Origin: an uncultured Porphyromonadaceae bacterium
GTDB taxonomy: Bacteria; Bacteroidota; Bacteroidia; Bacteroidales; Muribaculaceae
Reading direction: 5' to 3'
Assembly: GCA_947643665.1 (NCBI GenBank)
Contig: CANRWW010000002.1
Span: forward strand, 1-64,000
Length of the DNA: 64,000 bases
The translations under genes were made by a program, and so were the position numbers. Below, in pieces: positions 8,377-18,064 of this stretch. The notes under the pieces were generated by a model. It did not search any database and was not told the origin of the DNA. It worked only from the letters and a program-made list of their open reading frames with translations. Each line of letters starts with the position of its first letter. Within the stretch, counting starts at the first letter, position 1.

Positions 8377-11175
8377 GTGTATTTAAGAAAAATTATATGT
8401 CTGATCCTTATATTGGCTTTCGGATGCGGTGCGGCAGATGCGGCACGGCGTAAAAAAAAGACACGAAAACGTGCCAGGACCACTCGCGTGGTAAACAAGA
8501 AACCGACTTTCACAGGCCCGATGAGCGATGCGGAACCTTTTGTGACCATAGAAACCGAACATCCCGCCAAACGAGGACTTGCAGGACGTATCATCGCCGT
8601 ATGGCAGAGCCATGGGCTATACTTCGACCAGGGAGCTGGGCGTTGGCAGTGGCAGCGTCCCCGGCTGTTTGGTACGGTAGAAGATCTTTTTACCCAAGGA
8701 TATGTAATGCCTTATCTTATGCCTATGCTTGAAAACGCAGGAGCATATGTGATGTCTCCGCGTGAGCGTGATCTTTCCGTTACAGAAATAATAGTGGATA
8801 CCGATGGCTCACCGCAGGGAGATTTCTACCTTACCGAAGGAAAACATAAATGGAAAGAGAGTGCCAGGGGGAGCGGATTCGCACTTCCTGAACGGGATCT
8901 GTTTTCCGGCGACAACCCGTTTTCAATGGGAACTTCCGAGAAAGTAGCGACTGTAGGTGAGGATGACAAGGATCATGAAAGCACGGCAGTGTGGAATGCC
9001 GACTTTCCGGAGCGTGGAGATTATGCTGTCTATGTATCGTATTCTTCCTATCCAAACAGCGCTACAGATGCCCAATATACGATAAATCATCTGGGGGGCA
9101 CTACAAAAGTAACAGTCAACCAACGCATGGGGGGAGGCACATGGATCTATCTCGGCCATTATCCGTTTGCGAAAGGGAAACAGAAAAAGCCGGTGGTCCA
9201 ACTTACCAACCGTTCATCTGAAAAGAATAAAGTGGTATCTGCCGATGCCGTAAAGATTGGTGGCGGCATGGGAAATGTGGCCCGTGCAGCCAAAGGAGAC
9301 AACCGTTATGACGCCATGACCTCGGGCGCGCCACGTTTTACCGAGGGTGCGCGTTATTGGCTCCAATGGGCCGGGATGCCTGAAAGCGTATACACCGAAT
9401 CGGATGGTGAAAATGATTATACAGACGATTACAAAAGCCGTGCTTTGTGGGTAAACCACCTGGCGGGAGGCTCTGAGATGCTCCCGGACAAGCCGGGGCT
9501 TGGTATACCGGTGGATCTGGCATTTGCTTTCCATACCGATGCCGGCACTACTTTTGACGGTTCTGTCGTAGGAACACTTGGCATTTACTCCACCGATGAC
9601 GGCAACTTGCTTGGTAATGGCCGCACACGTCTTGAAAACCGGGATCTTACGGATTATGTGATAACCTCTGTGGTCAATGACATAAGGGAGTTGCACCGGC
9701 CGGACTGGACAAACCGTTCGATCCGTGACAGGAAGTATTATGAAATACGGGAGACTAAGGTGCCGGCAATGATAATGGAATTGCTTTCGCACCAGAATTT
9801 TGAAGATATGAAATATGGGCTGGATCCTCGTTTCCGTTTTGATGTGGCCCGTGCGGTGTATAAAGGTATATTGCGTTTTTTAGCACATAGATACAATGTC
9901 CCGTTCACAGTACAACCCCTCCCGGTGGAGAAATTTGCCATAAAAGGGGCTGGTAACGGAAAATACAGGCTTTCTTGGGAAGCTACGGAAGACAGGCTGG
10001 AGCAATCGGCAGTGCCGTCATATTATATAGTTGAGGAAAGGATAGGCGACGGAGCTTTCGCCCGTGTCGCCACAGTGAAACAACCTCATTATGAAATGAC
10101 GGTTTCCGACCGCGCCATTCATTCATATCGCATTGTGGCCGGCAATGACGGCGGCCGTGCTTTCCCTTCCGAGGTGCTTGCGCTTTACGATAACGGAACA
10201 GGCCAGATTGACGTTAATATTGTCAATGGCTTTACCCGCGTTTCGGCGCCTGACCATTTTGAATTCGGGGAATATATGGGATTCAATAGCCTGTCTGACG
10301 GCGGTGTGCCTGACGTGCAGGATATCATATCCACCGGTGAGCAGTATGATTTCCGCGGATGGTCTGAGTTTGTGAACAATGACAGACCCGGTTTCGGGGC
10401 ATCCCGTGGCAATCTGGAAAAAGAGATAACTATGGGTAACACCCGCGATTTCGTATATCTGCATGGCCGTGCTGTCAAGGCTGCCGGTAAAGGCTTTGTA
10501 TCGTCAAGCGTGTCGGCTTTTGTGTCTGATACTCATTCAGCCAATTTGGGGACGCCTGCCAATCCACGGGTAATAGACCTTATTTTGGGCAAGCAGAAGG
10601 AGATCGCTCCTGGAAATGGTTCAAAAGGTACGCGCTACAAAGCATTTACCCCGGAGTTGCAGGTGCGTCTTGCCGGTCATTGTGCCGCAGGAGGTTCCTT
10701 GATGGTAAGCGGCGCATACATAGGAACCGATCTTATGGACAATCCTTATTCAGAAGCTGCAACGGTTGAGCGAGACCGCCTGTTTGCTACCGGCCTTCTT
10801 GGTTATTCATGGCATATGGACAAGGGCACTGTCAATGGCAAAGTGGAGACCGTGACATCACCTTTTAAGATATTCGGACATCATAGGCTGGTTTTTGAGA
10901 CAGGGCCGTCACGGGAAAGTTATGCCGTGGAGTCGCCTGACGCCATACAGCCTTCAGGCACGGATGCGTTTGCCATAATGAGATATGAGGAAAACGGTTT
11001 GACTGCCGCTACAGCCCTTGAAAGGGTGTCTCCTCCAAAGCTGCCATACCGTGTCGTGGCTCTAGGTTTTCCATTCGAGACCATACATGGTGAGCATGAC
11101 AGGAGCACGTTGATGACAGACATATTGAGATTCCTGTGCGCGAAACCTGCGCATGCTTCTCCAAACCTTAAATAA
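8377..11175 (+). CDS. Secreted N-acetylmuramoyl-L-alanine amidase-like protein with golvesin-type insert and FnIII domain
   Basis: A GTG start is followed by a signal peptide (about 1-22) and a very basic stretch (24-42). Databases often label relatives as xanthan lyase or FnIII proteins. I read an interrupted Amidase_3 fold: His79 in QSHGLY, Glu102 in TVEDLF, His386 in FHTDAG and Glu468 in VPAMIMELLSH, which match the four zinc/catalytic positions of that family. A golvesin C-terminal-like beta domain is inserted around 135-300, an FnIII-like domain lies at about 518-615, and an unassigned C-terminal region runs from 620 to 932. It may cleave peptide stems from glycan strands, but the substrate is inferred. 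It is clustered with two glycosyltransferases and a DUF4922 gene, 20 bases from the next start. Confidence 0.75.
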   Translation: MYLRKIICLILILAFGCGAADAARRKKKTRKRARTTRVVNKKPTFTGPMSDAEPFVTIETEHPAKRGLAGRIIAVWQSHGLYFDQGAGRWQWQRPRLFGTVEDLFTQGYVMPYLMPMLENAGAYVMSPRERDLSVTEIIVDTDGSPQGDFYLTEGKHKWKESARGSGFALPERDLFSGDNPFSMGTSEKVATVGEDDKDHESTAVWNADFPERGDYAVYVSYSSYPNSATDAQYTINHLGGTTKVTVNQRMGGGTWIYLGHYPFAKGKQKKPVVQLTNRSSEKNKVVSADAVKIGGGMGNVARAAKGDNRYDAMTSGAPRFTEGARYWLQWAGMPESVYTESDGENDYTDDYKSRALWVNHLAGGSEMLPDKPGLGIPVDLAFAFHTDAGTTFDGSVVGTLGIYSTDDGNLLGNGRTRLENRDLTDYVITSVVNDIRELHRPDWTNRSIRDRKYYEIRETKVPAMIMELLSHQNFEDMKYGLDPRFRFDVARAVYKGILRFLAHRYNVPFTVQPLPVEKFAIKGAGNGKYRLSWEATEDRLEQSAVPSYYIVEERIGDGAFARVATVKQPHYEMTVSDRAIHSYRIVAGNDGGRAFPSEVLALYDNGTGQIDVNIVNGFTRVSAPDHFEFGEYMGFNSLSDGGVPDVQDIISTGEQYDFRGWSEFVNNDRPGFGASRGNLEKEITMGNTRDFVYLHGRAVKAAGKGFVSSSVSAFVSDTHSANLGTPANPRVIDLILGKQKEIAPGNGSKGTRYKAFTPELQVRLAGHCAAGGSLMVSGAYIGTDLMDNPYSEAATVERDRLFATGLLGYSWHMDKGTVNGKVETVTSPFKIFGHHRLVFETGPSRESYAVESPDAIQPSGTDAFAIMRYEENGLTAATALERVSPPKLPYRVVALGFPFETIHGEHDRSTLMTDILRFLCAKPAHASPNLK

Positions 11176-11194
11176 TTTTTGACCATATACCACA

Positions 11195-12550
11195 ATGAAA
11201 TTCCGAATTAATAATCAGAAAGATATTACGGAGCCTATAGCAATCTCGCCTGTAATTTCAACGGAAGCCCTCAAAAAAAAACTTTCTGAGCCACTTGCGG
11301 CCGGCGACAGTTTTGTAATGCTGAATATAGGTGGAAAAGGTCTTGACATTGATTCATCCGGCATAATGCGGTTCATGCAGGTGCTTGATGATAGCGGCAT
11401 GCCTATGGTATATTCAGACTATCGTACAAAGGGAGCAGACGGTGTTGTACGCTCTCATCCCGTCATAGATTATCAGCAGGGATCCGTGCGCGACGATTTT
11501 GATTTCGGACCGGTGATTTTTCTCCGTTCATCTGATGCGAGAGATTGCCTGAATGTCTTGCCTGATTATGACTATGCCGCGTGGTATGCCCTCCGTCTGG
11601 CACTGTCGCGTCGTGGATTGCCTTTCAGGATTCCTGAGGCACTTTATACAATGGTTGAGACAGACCTGCGTAAGAGCGGTGAGAAACAGTTTGACTATGT
11701 AGACCCTCGCAACCGCGATGTGCAGATAGAAATGGAGACCGCTTTTACCCGCCATCTGGCGGAAATAGGTGCATGGATACCGGAATGTCATGATAGGATA
11801 GAGATTGACCAGGATGATTTCAGTGTTGAGGCTTCTGTGGTGATACCGGTGCGCAACCGTGCGCGCACGGTTGTAGATGCTGTTCGTTCGGCTCTTGGAC
11901 AACAGGCCGATTTTCTGTTCAATGTGATCGTGGTTGATAACCATAGTACCGACGGCACGACCGAGTTGTTGCGAGATCTGTCCATGCAGGATGCGCGTCT
12001 TGTGCACCTTATTCCGGAGAGCCGTTCGCTAGGTATCGGAGGGTGTTGGAATCTTGCTGTTGACAGCCGTGATTGCGGGCGCTTTGCCGTGCAGCTTGAC
12101 AGTGACGACCTTTACAAGGATGTGGATACGTTGCAGAAGATAGTTGACAAGTTTCGTCAGGAGCGGTGTGCCATGGTGATAGGTTCATATGAACTTGTGG
12201 ACTTTGAAGGCAATCCTCTTCCACCAGGATTGATTGACCATAAGGAATGGACGGACAGCAATGGAGCCAACAATGCGTTGCGCATAAACGGTCTTGGAGC
12301 ACCGAGGGCGTTTTATACTCCGGTGTTCAGGAATGCCAAGTTGCCGAATGTGTCATATGGGGAAGATTATGCCATGGGTTTGAGGCTGTCACGTGAGTTC
12401 CGGATCGGGCGTATATATGACTCATTGTATCTATGTCGCCGTTGGGAGGGAAACTCTGATGCCGCTCTGTCTGTAGAGCGTGTCAATGCCAACAATGCAT
12501 ACAAGGATTTCTTGCGCACTACGGAGATAAAGGCGCGTCAACTTTTATAA
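11195..12550 (+). CDS. Family 2 glycosyltransferase with degenerate N-terminal GT-like half
   Basis: The C-terminal half (about 210-451) is a clear GT-A domain: [19 protein letters not shown] and the DxD element QLDSDD. It ends with a GEDY motif resembling the catalytic ED of GT2 enzymes. The N-terminal 200 residues hold a second, shortened GT-like segment ([10 protein letters not shown], then RDDFDFGPV) without an N-terminal nucleotide-binding part. No signal peptide or membrane helix is seen, so it should be cytosolic. The next gene starts 2 bases after its stop, so the two are tightly coupled. Substrate unknown. Confidence 0.82.
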   Translation: MKFRINNQKDITEPIAISPVISTEALKKKLSEPLAAGDSFVMLNIGGKGLDIDSSGIMRFMQVLDDSGMPMVYSDYRTKGADGVVRSHPVIDYQQGSVRDDFDFGPVIFLRSSDARDCLNVLPDYDYAAWYALRLALSRRGLPFRIPEALYTMVETDLRKSGEKQFDYVDPRNRDVQIEMETAFTRHLAEIGAWIPECHDRIEIDQDDFSVEASVVIPVRNRARTVVDAVRSALGQQADFLFNVIVVDNHSTDGTTELLRDLSMQDARLVHLIPESRSLGIGGCWNLAVDSRDCGRFAVQLDSDDLYKDVDTLQKIVDKFRQERCAMVIGSYELVDFEGNPLPPGLIDHKEWTDSNGANNALRINGLGAPRAFYTPVFRNAKLPNVSYGEDYAMGLRLSREFRIGRIYDSLYLCRRWEGNSDAALSVERVNANNAYKDFLRTTEIKARQLL

Positions 12551-12552
12551 TT

Positions 12553-13449
12553 ATGACCCTTAATGAGTTTTATCGGAGACAATTAAGTCTCTGGCCACTG
12601 GCCTCAGATAATGTCCGTGCCCTTTTCAGTGTGTGCAGCCGTGCTCTTTTGCCGGCAGGGCATGAGGAAGGGATGCAGTTTGTGCTTCAGCATAATCCAG
12701 CCCGCGCTCGTTCTACCGGTGCAAAAACTGACGCGGCTTCAGTGGCTGCCCGTCCCTGTTTCCTGTGTCGCTCGTCCCGTCCTTATGAGCAGATAGCCCT
12801 TTCACCAGGAGAACTTGGAGATGAATTTTCAGATCTGGATTATGAGATACTTGTCAATCCCTACCCTATATTTCCATATCATTTCACAATACCATCTGTA
12901 TCACATATGCCCCAGGTGATTGCGGATGATAGATGTATGAGGTTTGGTGACATGTTGCGTCTGTCCCGTGCAATGGAGGGTATGGCATTGTTTTACAATG
13001 GTGCGCGGTGCGGTGCTTCGGCACCAGATCATTTCCATTTCCAAGGAGTGCCTTCCTCATCAATGACTATACTCTCAACTGAACGTTCCGTACCGTTTCT
13101 CACTTACGGTTATGAAAGCGGTTGTTACGAGGAAATGTTAGAATGGTTCTCCAGGGCGGTGGCACAGGCACGGGAACTACCTGTGCCTGAAGATTCCGCG
13201 GCAGACGAACCAGAACCGCGTATGAATGTCATATGCACTTATATCGGTGGTATATGGAAAGCGCTTGTCATACCGCGCCGGGCGCACCGTCCGGACTTTT
13301 ATGGCACCGATGCGGGGCAGTTGCTTCTTTCTCCCGCTTCGGTTGACTTGTCCGGTACAGTGATTGTGCCTGTATCTGCTCATTATGAAGCAATCACTCC
13401 TGAGGTACTTGCTTCGCTCATATCGCAGACAACATATCCTCTAATGTAA
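12553..13449 (+). CDS. DUF4922 protein, HIT-like nucleotidyl transferase/phosphorylase fold
   Basis: The motif DHFHFQ gives His160-x-His162-x-Gln164, the active-site pattern of GalT/Ap4A-phosphorylase branches of the HIT superfamily. NPYPIFPYHFTIPS (102-115) matches the conserved strand before it, and a CxxC pair (Cys69, Cys72) may bind zinc as in GalT. The family is uncharacterised. From the motif I infer transfer of a nucleotidyl group or phosphorolysis of an NDP-sugar or dinucleotide. Its placement as last gene of a glycosyltransferase/amidase operon suggests a job in nucleotide-sugar supply or salvage. Length 298 aa, no export signal. Confidence 0.8.
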   Translation: MTLNEFYRRQLSLWPLASDNVRALFSVCSRALLPAGHEEGMQFVLQHNPARARSTGAKTDAASVAARPCFLCRSSRPYEQIALSPGELGDEFSDLDYEILVNPYPIFPYHFTIPSVSHMPQVIADDRCMRFGDMLRLSRAMEGMALFYNGARCGASAPDHFHFQGVPSSSMTILSTERSVPFLTYGYESGCYEEMLEWFSRAVAQARELPVPEDSAADEPEPRMNVICTYIGGIWKALVIPRRAHRPDFYGTDAGQLLLSPASVDLSGTVIVPVSAHYEAITPEVLASLISQTTYPLM

Positions 13450-13480
13450 GTAGGCAGATCATACATACAATAGGAATATC

Positions 13481-13519
13481 GCAACCGGCGGTGTGTCAAT
13501 TAGGCACATCGCCGGTTGC
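13481..13519 (+). terminator. Hairpin behind the DUF4922 operon
   Basis: A 15-bp stem (13481-13495 with 13505-13519, one wobble) with a 9-base loop, 31 bases past the stop. No T tract follows, so it may protect a 3' end rather than terminate on its own. The arm holds GCGGTGTG/CACATCGC, related to the hairpins at 876, 19386 and 54873. The rest of 13450-13722 holds no gene. Confidence 0.6.
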
Positions 13520-13722
13520 GCATCAGGAGGAGGTGTGTGCTTTAAGCATATACCTCTCCTGGTACAGTCAAATGGGGAATGGTGATATAATTAACTTGAA
13601 TGGGAACAAAATAATATTTAAGCGTGTTAATTTTATAGTAAATTCACAAGATTGAAGTCTCTGTGTCCCGTATCATTACGCAAGGGCTCATGATGATTTC
13701 CAATATAATTATATCAAGGATA

Positions 13723-14787
13723 ATGAAGACATTGAGTTCATCACTTTGTGTTGCCATGCTGGTTGCTGTTGAAACTCTCTTTTCGGGATGTTCACATACC
13801 GAAGAAGCAAAAGTGTCGTCTCCGGTAAAAGTGGTTGTGCAACCTGTAAGTTTTAGCCGACAGGGAAACAGCCGGTTGTTTTCTGGAACCGTTGAAAGTT
13901 CTAAAAATTCGGTCGTAAGTTTTTCTGTACCCGGTACCATAACTGAAATTTTTGTAGAAGAGGGAGACCGGGTTGCAAAGGGACAACCTTTGGCTCGTGT
14001 GAAAAGCGGCAATTTCGTAAATGCAAGCAATATCGCCGATGCCGAACTGGCAGAGGCACGTGATGCTTATGCGCGATTGAAAAAACTGCATGATGCCGAT
14101 GCCCTTCCTGAAATCAAATGGGTGGAAGTCCAGAATAAGCTCAAGCAGGCTGAGAATGCAGCTGAAATTTCCAGACGGGCAGTTGCCGATGCCACTATCC
14201 ATTCTCCGGTAAATGGGGTTGTAAGCCGCAAGATTGCCAATGTGGGTCAGACCGTAATACTTGCCGAGCCGGTAATTGAATTGGTGACATTGGGAGATCT
14301 TATGATAGCAGTGTCTGTGCCTGAGGGTGAGATTGGCGATGTGGCTGAAGGACAGTCTGCAAAAGTAGGTTTCCATACTCTTGGCATTGATTCGCTTCAT
14401 GGATATGTAAATCGTAAATCGGTGGTTGCAGATCCGTTGACGCGAGCCTACACCGTCAAAATATCCATACCGACAGCCGACGGACGTATTCTCCCCGGTA
14501 TGGTAGGTGAGGTGGTTTTCACAGATACGGTTTCGCATAATCGGCAAGCTGATGGCGTGCTTCTTCCTTCGCAATCAGTATTGCTAGGCTCGGATAACCG
14601 CACTTTTGTGTGGATCGTAGACGGGGGCAAGGCCACTCGCCGTTTCGTCAAAGCCGATGAGCTTTCGTCAGGTGGTGTAATCGTTACGACCGGCCTTGCT
14701 GAAGGTGACAGCGTGATTGTCGCCGGAATGCAGAAAGTCGGCACAGGTACACCTGTAAGAAGCGAACTGTCAAGTACATTCAAGTAA
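13723..14787 (+). CDS. RND efflux periplasmic adaptor (membrane fusion protein), lipoprotein
   Basis: Links an inner-membrane RND pump to an outer-membrane channel. ATG 13723 is chosen over an upstream start at 13663 because it gives a clean lipoprotein signal with lipobox LFSGC (Cys23). HlyD-type order follows: barrel-sandwich lipoyl half (GTITEIFVEEGDRVAKGQ), a short alpha-hairpin (about 95-145), the second lipoyl half (DATIHSPVNGVVS), beta-barrel and membrane-proximal domain. It is first of the three-gene operon adaptor-permease-TolC. The short hairpin resembles the MexA/AcrA class. Substrate unknown. Confidence 0.9.
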   Translation: MKTLSSSLCVAMLVAVETLFSGCSHTEEAKVSSPVKVVVQPVSFSRQGNSRLFSGTVESSKNSVVSFSVPGTITEIFVEEGDRVAKGQPLARVKSGNFVNASNIADAELAEARDAYARLKKLHDADALPEIKWVEVQNKLKQAENAAEISRRAVADATIHSPVNGVVSRKIANVGQTVILAEPVIELVTLGDLMIAVSVPEGEIGDVAEGQSAKVGFHTLGIDSLHGYVNRKSVVADPLTRAYTVKISIPTADGRILPGMVGEVVFTDTVSHNRQADGVLLPSQSVLLGSDNRTFVWIVDGGKATRRFVKADELSSGGVIVTTGLAEGDSVIVAGMQKVGTGTPVRSELSSTFK

Positions 14788-14804
14788 TCTAACGACTATA
14801 AGCC

Positions 14805-17800
14805 ATGGCACAGCAAACCACTCAGAAGAATCCCAAACCGGGGGCGCCATTGAAACCGTCGCCAATAGTCGTGGCGGGTATGAAATACAGCAAGGAAATC
14901 ATACTCATAACATGTATTTTCATAGCTTTCGGTATCTATGCACTTAAAGTCATGGATAAGAACGAATTCCCGTCGTTCACCATCCGCGAGGGGGTTGTGG
15001 GCGCCATGTATCCGGGAGCTTCTGTAAAGCAGATTGAGCAGGAGGTGTTGAAACCTCTTGAAGACTACGTATTTTCCTATAAGGAAGTTGACAAGGGGAA
15101 GACACACTCGCAGGTGTCAGGTAATACGGCTATAATTTTTGTGGAGCTTGACGATAATGTGGATGACCCGGACAGTTTCTGGAACGAATTCAAGATCGGG
15201 ATGGATAAAGTACGCCTTGGGCTTCCGCCAGGTGTACTGGGAGTAGAGACCATAAGTAATTTCGGGGCCACATCGGCTTTGCTTATAACTATGCAGAGCA
15301 ATGAAAAGACCTACCGGGAACTTGGCGAATACATGGATGCTGTGAAAGATCGCCTGCGTTCTATTGAGAGTGTAGGAGGGATGACCGTCTATGGAAAACA
15401 GACCGAGCAGATTGCCGTATATTTTGACCCGGTCAAACTGCAGCATTATGCTTTGTCGGAAAAAACCGTAGGTGCGACATTGCTTGCGCAGGGGTTCCAG
15501 ACTACAGGGGGAGCTTTGCGCAATGGAAGTTATATACAGCCGATATATGTGGCACGTTCGGTAAATTCGGTGGCGGATATAGCCGATATGGTGGTATTCA
15601 GCTCTCCCGACGGGAGTGTGGTGAAACTAGGCGATATAGCCGATATAAAGAAGGAATATCCTGTTCCTGAAAGTTATATAACCAACAATACCGAGAAGTG
15701 TATCCTTCTGAGTGTGGAGATGAAGGAGGGCTACAATATAGTGGAGATGGGTAAGCAGGTAGACGTCCAGCTCGAAAAGGTTCGCACGGAAATTCCTGAG
15801 TCGGTGACATTGTTCAAGATCACAGACCAGCCGGTGGTGGTAAACAGTTCTGTCAATTATTTCCTTGTAGAACTGTTGATCGCTATCATTGCCGTGGTAG
15901 TGGTGATCATGATCTTGCTTCCGCTTAAAGTGGCTTTGATTGCCGCTGCCACAATCCCGGTCTCCATATTCATATCGCTGGGACTGTTTTATGCATTTGA
16001 CATAGAATTGAATACCGTTACCCTCGCATGCCTGATTGTGTCGCTCGGGATGATTGTGGATAATTCCGTGGTCATAATAGATGACTATGTGGAGCTTATA
16101 TCTGAAGGTATGGACCACATGTCGGCAACCCTAAGGGCCGGCACAGAGTTTTTCAAGGCGATTTTTTCAGCGACCCTGGCAATTTCGGTGACTTTTTTCC
16201 CGTTCCTGCTTACTGTGACCGGCATGTTCCGCGATTTCCTTACAGATTTCCCATGGGGCATGACCATCATCCTGTTCGTATCATTACTCATTGCAGAGTT
16301 GCTGGTTCCTTTCCTGCAACTGAAACTCATCAGAGAACCTATATATAAGATCCAACAGGAGAAGCTCGCTTCAGGGAAAATGAAATTCAGCCCTTTCAAT
16401 TCCATGCAAAAAGGCTATGATAAACTTATCGGATGGTGTTTCAACTGGCCAAAGACCACAATATTTCTGGGTATGATATGTGTGGCTCTAAGTGCCTGGA
16501 TGTTTGTTACCACCCCTTTACAGCTTATGCCGATAGCTGAACGCAACCAATTTGCGGTTGAAATATTCATGCCGCAGGGTACGTCTGTGGAGCGTACATC
16601 CCAGGTAGCTGATTCGCTTGAGCATATTCTGGCGGGTGATGACAGGGTAGTGTCCATAGCATCGTTCCATGGTTGTTCTTCCCCTCGTTTCCAGGCCACA
16701 TATGCTCCCCAGGTAGGAGGCCCGAATTTCGCCCAGTTCATAGTAAATACAAAAAGCAACCAGGCTACGATTGATGTGCTCAATGAGTATACCGAACGTT
16801 ACGAGAGTTGGTTTCCCGACGCGTTCATACGGTTCAAGCAGTTGAGCTATTCCACTGCAGACTATCCTGTTGAAATCAGGTTTACAGGAGCTGATGAAGC
16901 TACGCTCCGTCAGACTTGCGATTCTGTTCTGCAGGTGGCGAGGCGTGTGCCCGGATTGCGCAATGTACGCTCGTCGCTTGATAATCCGGTGGCTGCTGCC
17001 GTTGTACGGCCGGATATTACGCGTGCATCGCGTCTGGGTCTTAACAGCGTTCTGATTGAGACAACTTTGGCTATGCGTTATGGTTCCGGACTTCCTGTCG
17101 CCACTGTATGGGAGGGTGACTATGGCATCCCTGTGGTGCTGAAGGCAGGTACATCTGACCGTTCTACGGCAGACGAGCTGCTGGACGAGCCAATGCCTGT
17201 ACTAGGTTTCGGCGATGTCCCCCTAAGGCAGATTGCAGATGTCGCTCCTGAATGGCATCCAGGCATGTTGACACGCTATAGCGGGGTTCCTTCCGTCTCG
17301 CTTATTGCAGAAGTGCAGAGGGATATAAATGTCATAGACCGTACGGAGGCTTTGATGGATAGTATAGGTCATTATGAACTTCCCGCAGATGTGGAGCTGG
17401 CACGGGGAGGGGAGTGGGAAAACACGATGAGTACTTTGCCCCAGATTCTCAGCGGCTTGGCCATAGCTGTAGTGATAATATTTTTCATCCTGTTGTTGCA
17501 CTATGCGGAGGCTGACACCGCGCTCTTGCTTCTTGCGTGCCTGCTGTTGTGTATTCCCGGTGCTGCAGCCGGCCTTAAGATACAGTCAACCGACCTTTCG
17601 TTGACTTGTGTGCTCGGTCTTGTGTCACTTATGGGTATTCTTGTGAGGAACGCTATTGTGCTTCTTGATTATGCAGAGGAGCTTAGAAATCAGGGACAAA
17701 GTATGAGGGATGCTGTATTTAACGCTTCAAAACGCCGTATGCGTCCTATATTCCTTACATCGGCGGCGGCTACAATGGGTGTGTTGCCGATGGTCATGGG

Positions 17801-17966
17801 TGACAGCGCATTGTGGAAGCCAATGGGAGTAGTGATATTCTGGGGGACTCCTGTAACGATGATATTTATCCTTACTGTCATACCGGTGGCATATTGCCTT
17901 ATGAAAGGACGTAAAAAGGATGACACGCTACCACCTGCAGAACCTCTTGAAACGCATCTGTTATAA
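14805..17966 (+). CDS. RND efflux permease with non-canonical proton-relay residues
   Basis: A 1053-aa inner-membrane pump of the AcrB/RND superfamily: TM1 near 28-48, two large periplasmic loops and two blocks of six helices. In AcrB the proton relay uses Asp407-Asp408 (TM4) and Lys940 (TM10). The aligned positions here are Asp419-Asn420 (LGMIVDNSVV) and Arg948 (ILVRNAIV), so only one of the two acidic residues remains and Lys is Arg. Such a pattern occurs in some RND branches and need not mean loss of function, but it separates this pump from the HAE1 type at 56072. It follows the adaptor by 17 bases and precedes a TolC-like gene. Substrate unknown. Confidence 0.92.
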   Translation: MAQQTTQKNPKPGAPLKPSPIVVAGMKYSKEIILITCIFIAFGIYALKVMDKNEFPSFTIREGVVGAMYPGASVKQIEQEVLKPLEDYVFSYKEVDKGKTHSQVSGNTAIIFVELDDNVDDPDSFWNEFKIGMDKVRLGLPPGVLGVETISNFGATSALLITMQSNEKTYRELGEYMDAVKDRLRSIESVGGMTVYGKQTEQIAVYFDPVKLQHYALSEKTVGATLLAQGFQTTGGALRNGSYIQPIYVARSVNSVADIADMVVFSSPDGSVVKLGDIADIKKEYPVPESYITNNTEKCILLSVEMKEGYNIVEMGKQVDVQLEKVRTEIPESVTLFKITDQPVVVNSSVNYFLVELLIAIIAVVVVIMILLPLKVALIAAATIPVSIFISLGLFYAFDIELNTVTLACLIVSLGMIVDNSVVIIDDYVELISEGMDHMSATLRAGTEFFKAIFSATLAISVTFFPFLLTVTGMFRDFLTDFPWGMTIILFVSLLIAELLVPFLQLKLIREPIYKIQQEKLASGKMKFSPFNSMQKGYDKLIGWCFNWPKTTIFLGMICVALSAWMFVTTPLQLMPIAERNQFAVEIFMPQGTSVERTSQVADSLEHILAGDDRVVSIASFHGCSSPRFQATYAPQVGGPNFAQFIVNTKSNQATIDVLNEYTERYESWFPDAFIRFKQLSYSTADYPVEIRFTGADEATLRQTCDSVLQVARRVPGLRNVRSSLDNPVAAAVVRPDITRASRLGLNSVLIETTLAMRYGSGLPVATVWEGDYGIPVVLKAGTSDRSTADELLDEPMPVLGFGDVPLRQIADVAPEWHPGMLTRYSGVPSVSLIAEVQRDINVIDRTEALMDSIGHYELPADVELARGGEWENTMSTLPQILSGLAIAVVIIFFILLLHYAEADTALLLLACLLLCIPGAAAGLKIQSTDLSLTCVLGLVSLMGILVRNAIVLLDYAEELRNQGQSMRDAVFNASKRRMRPIFLTSAAATMGVLPMVMGDSALWKPMGVVIFWGTPVTMIFILTVIPVAYCLMKGRKKDDTLPPAEPLETHLL

Positions 17967-18064
17967 ATGTGCGCTTAAAGGACAATTACATGCAGAAATT
18001 TACAACTTAATATAGCGTACGTCTTTCGGATGCTTGTTTAATTCATATATTTTTTTGAATCACA

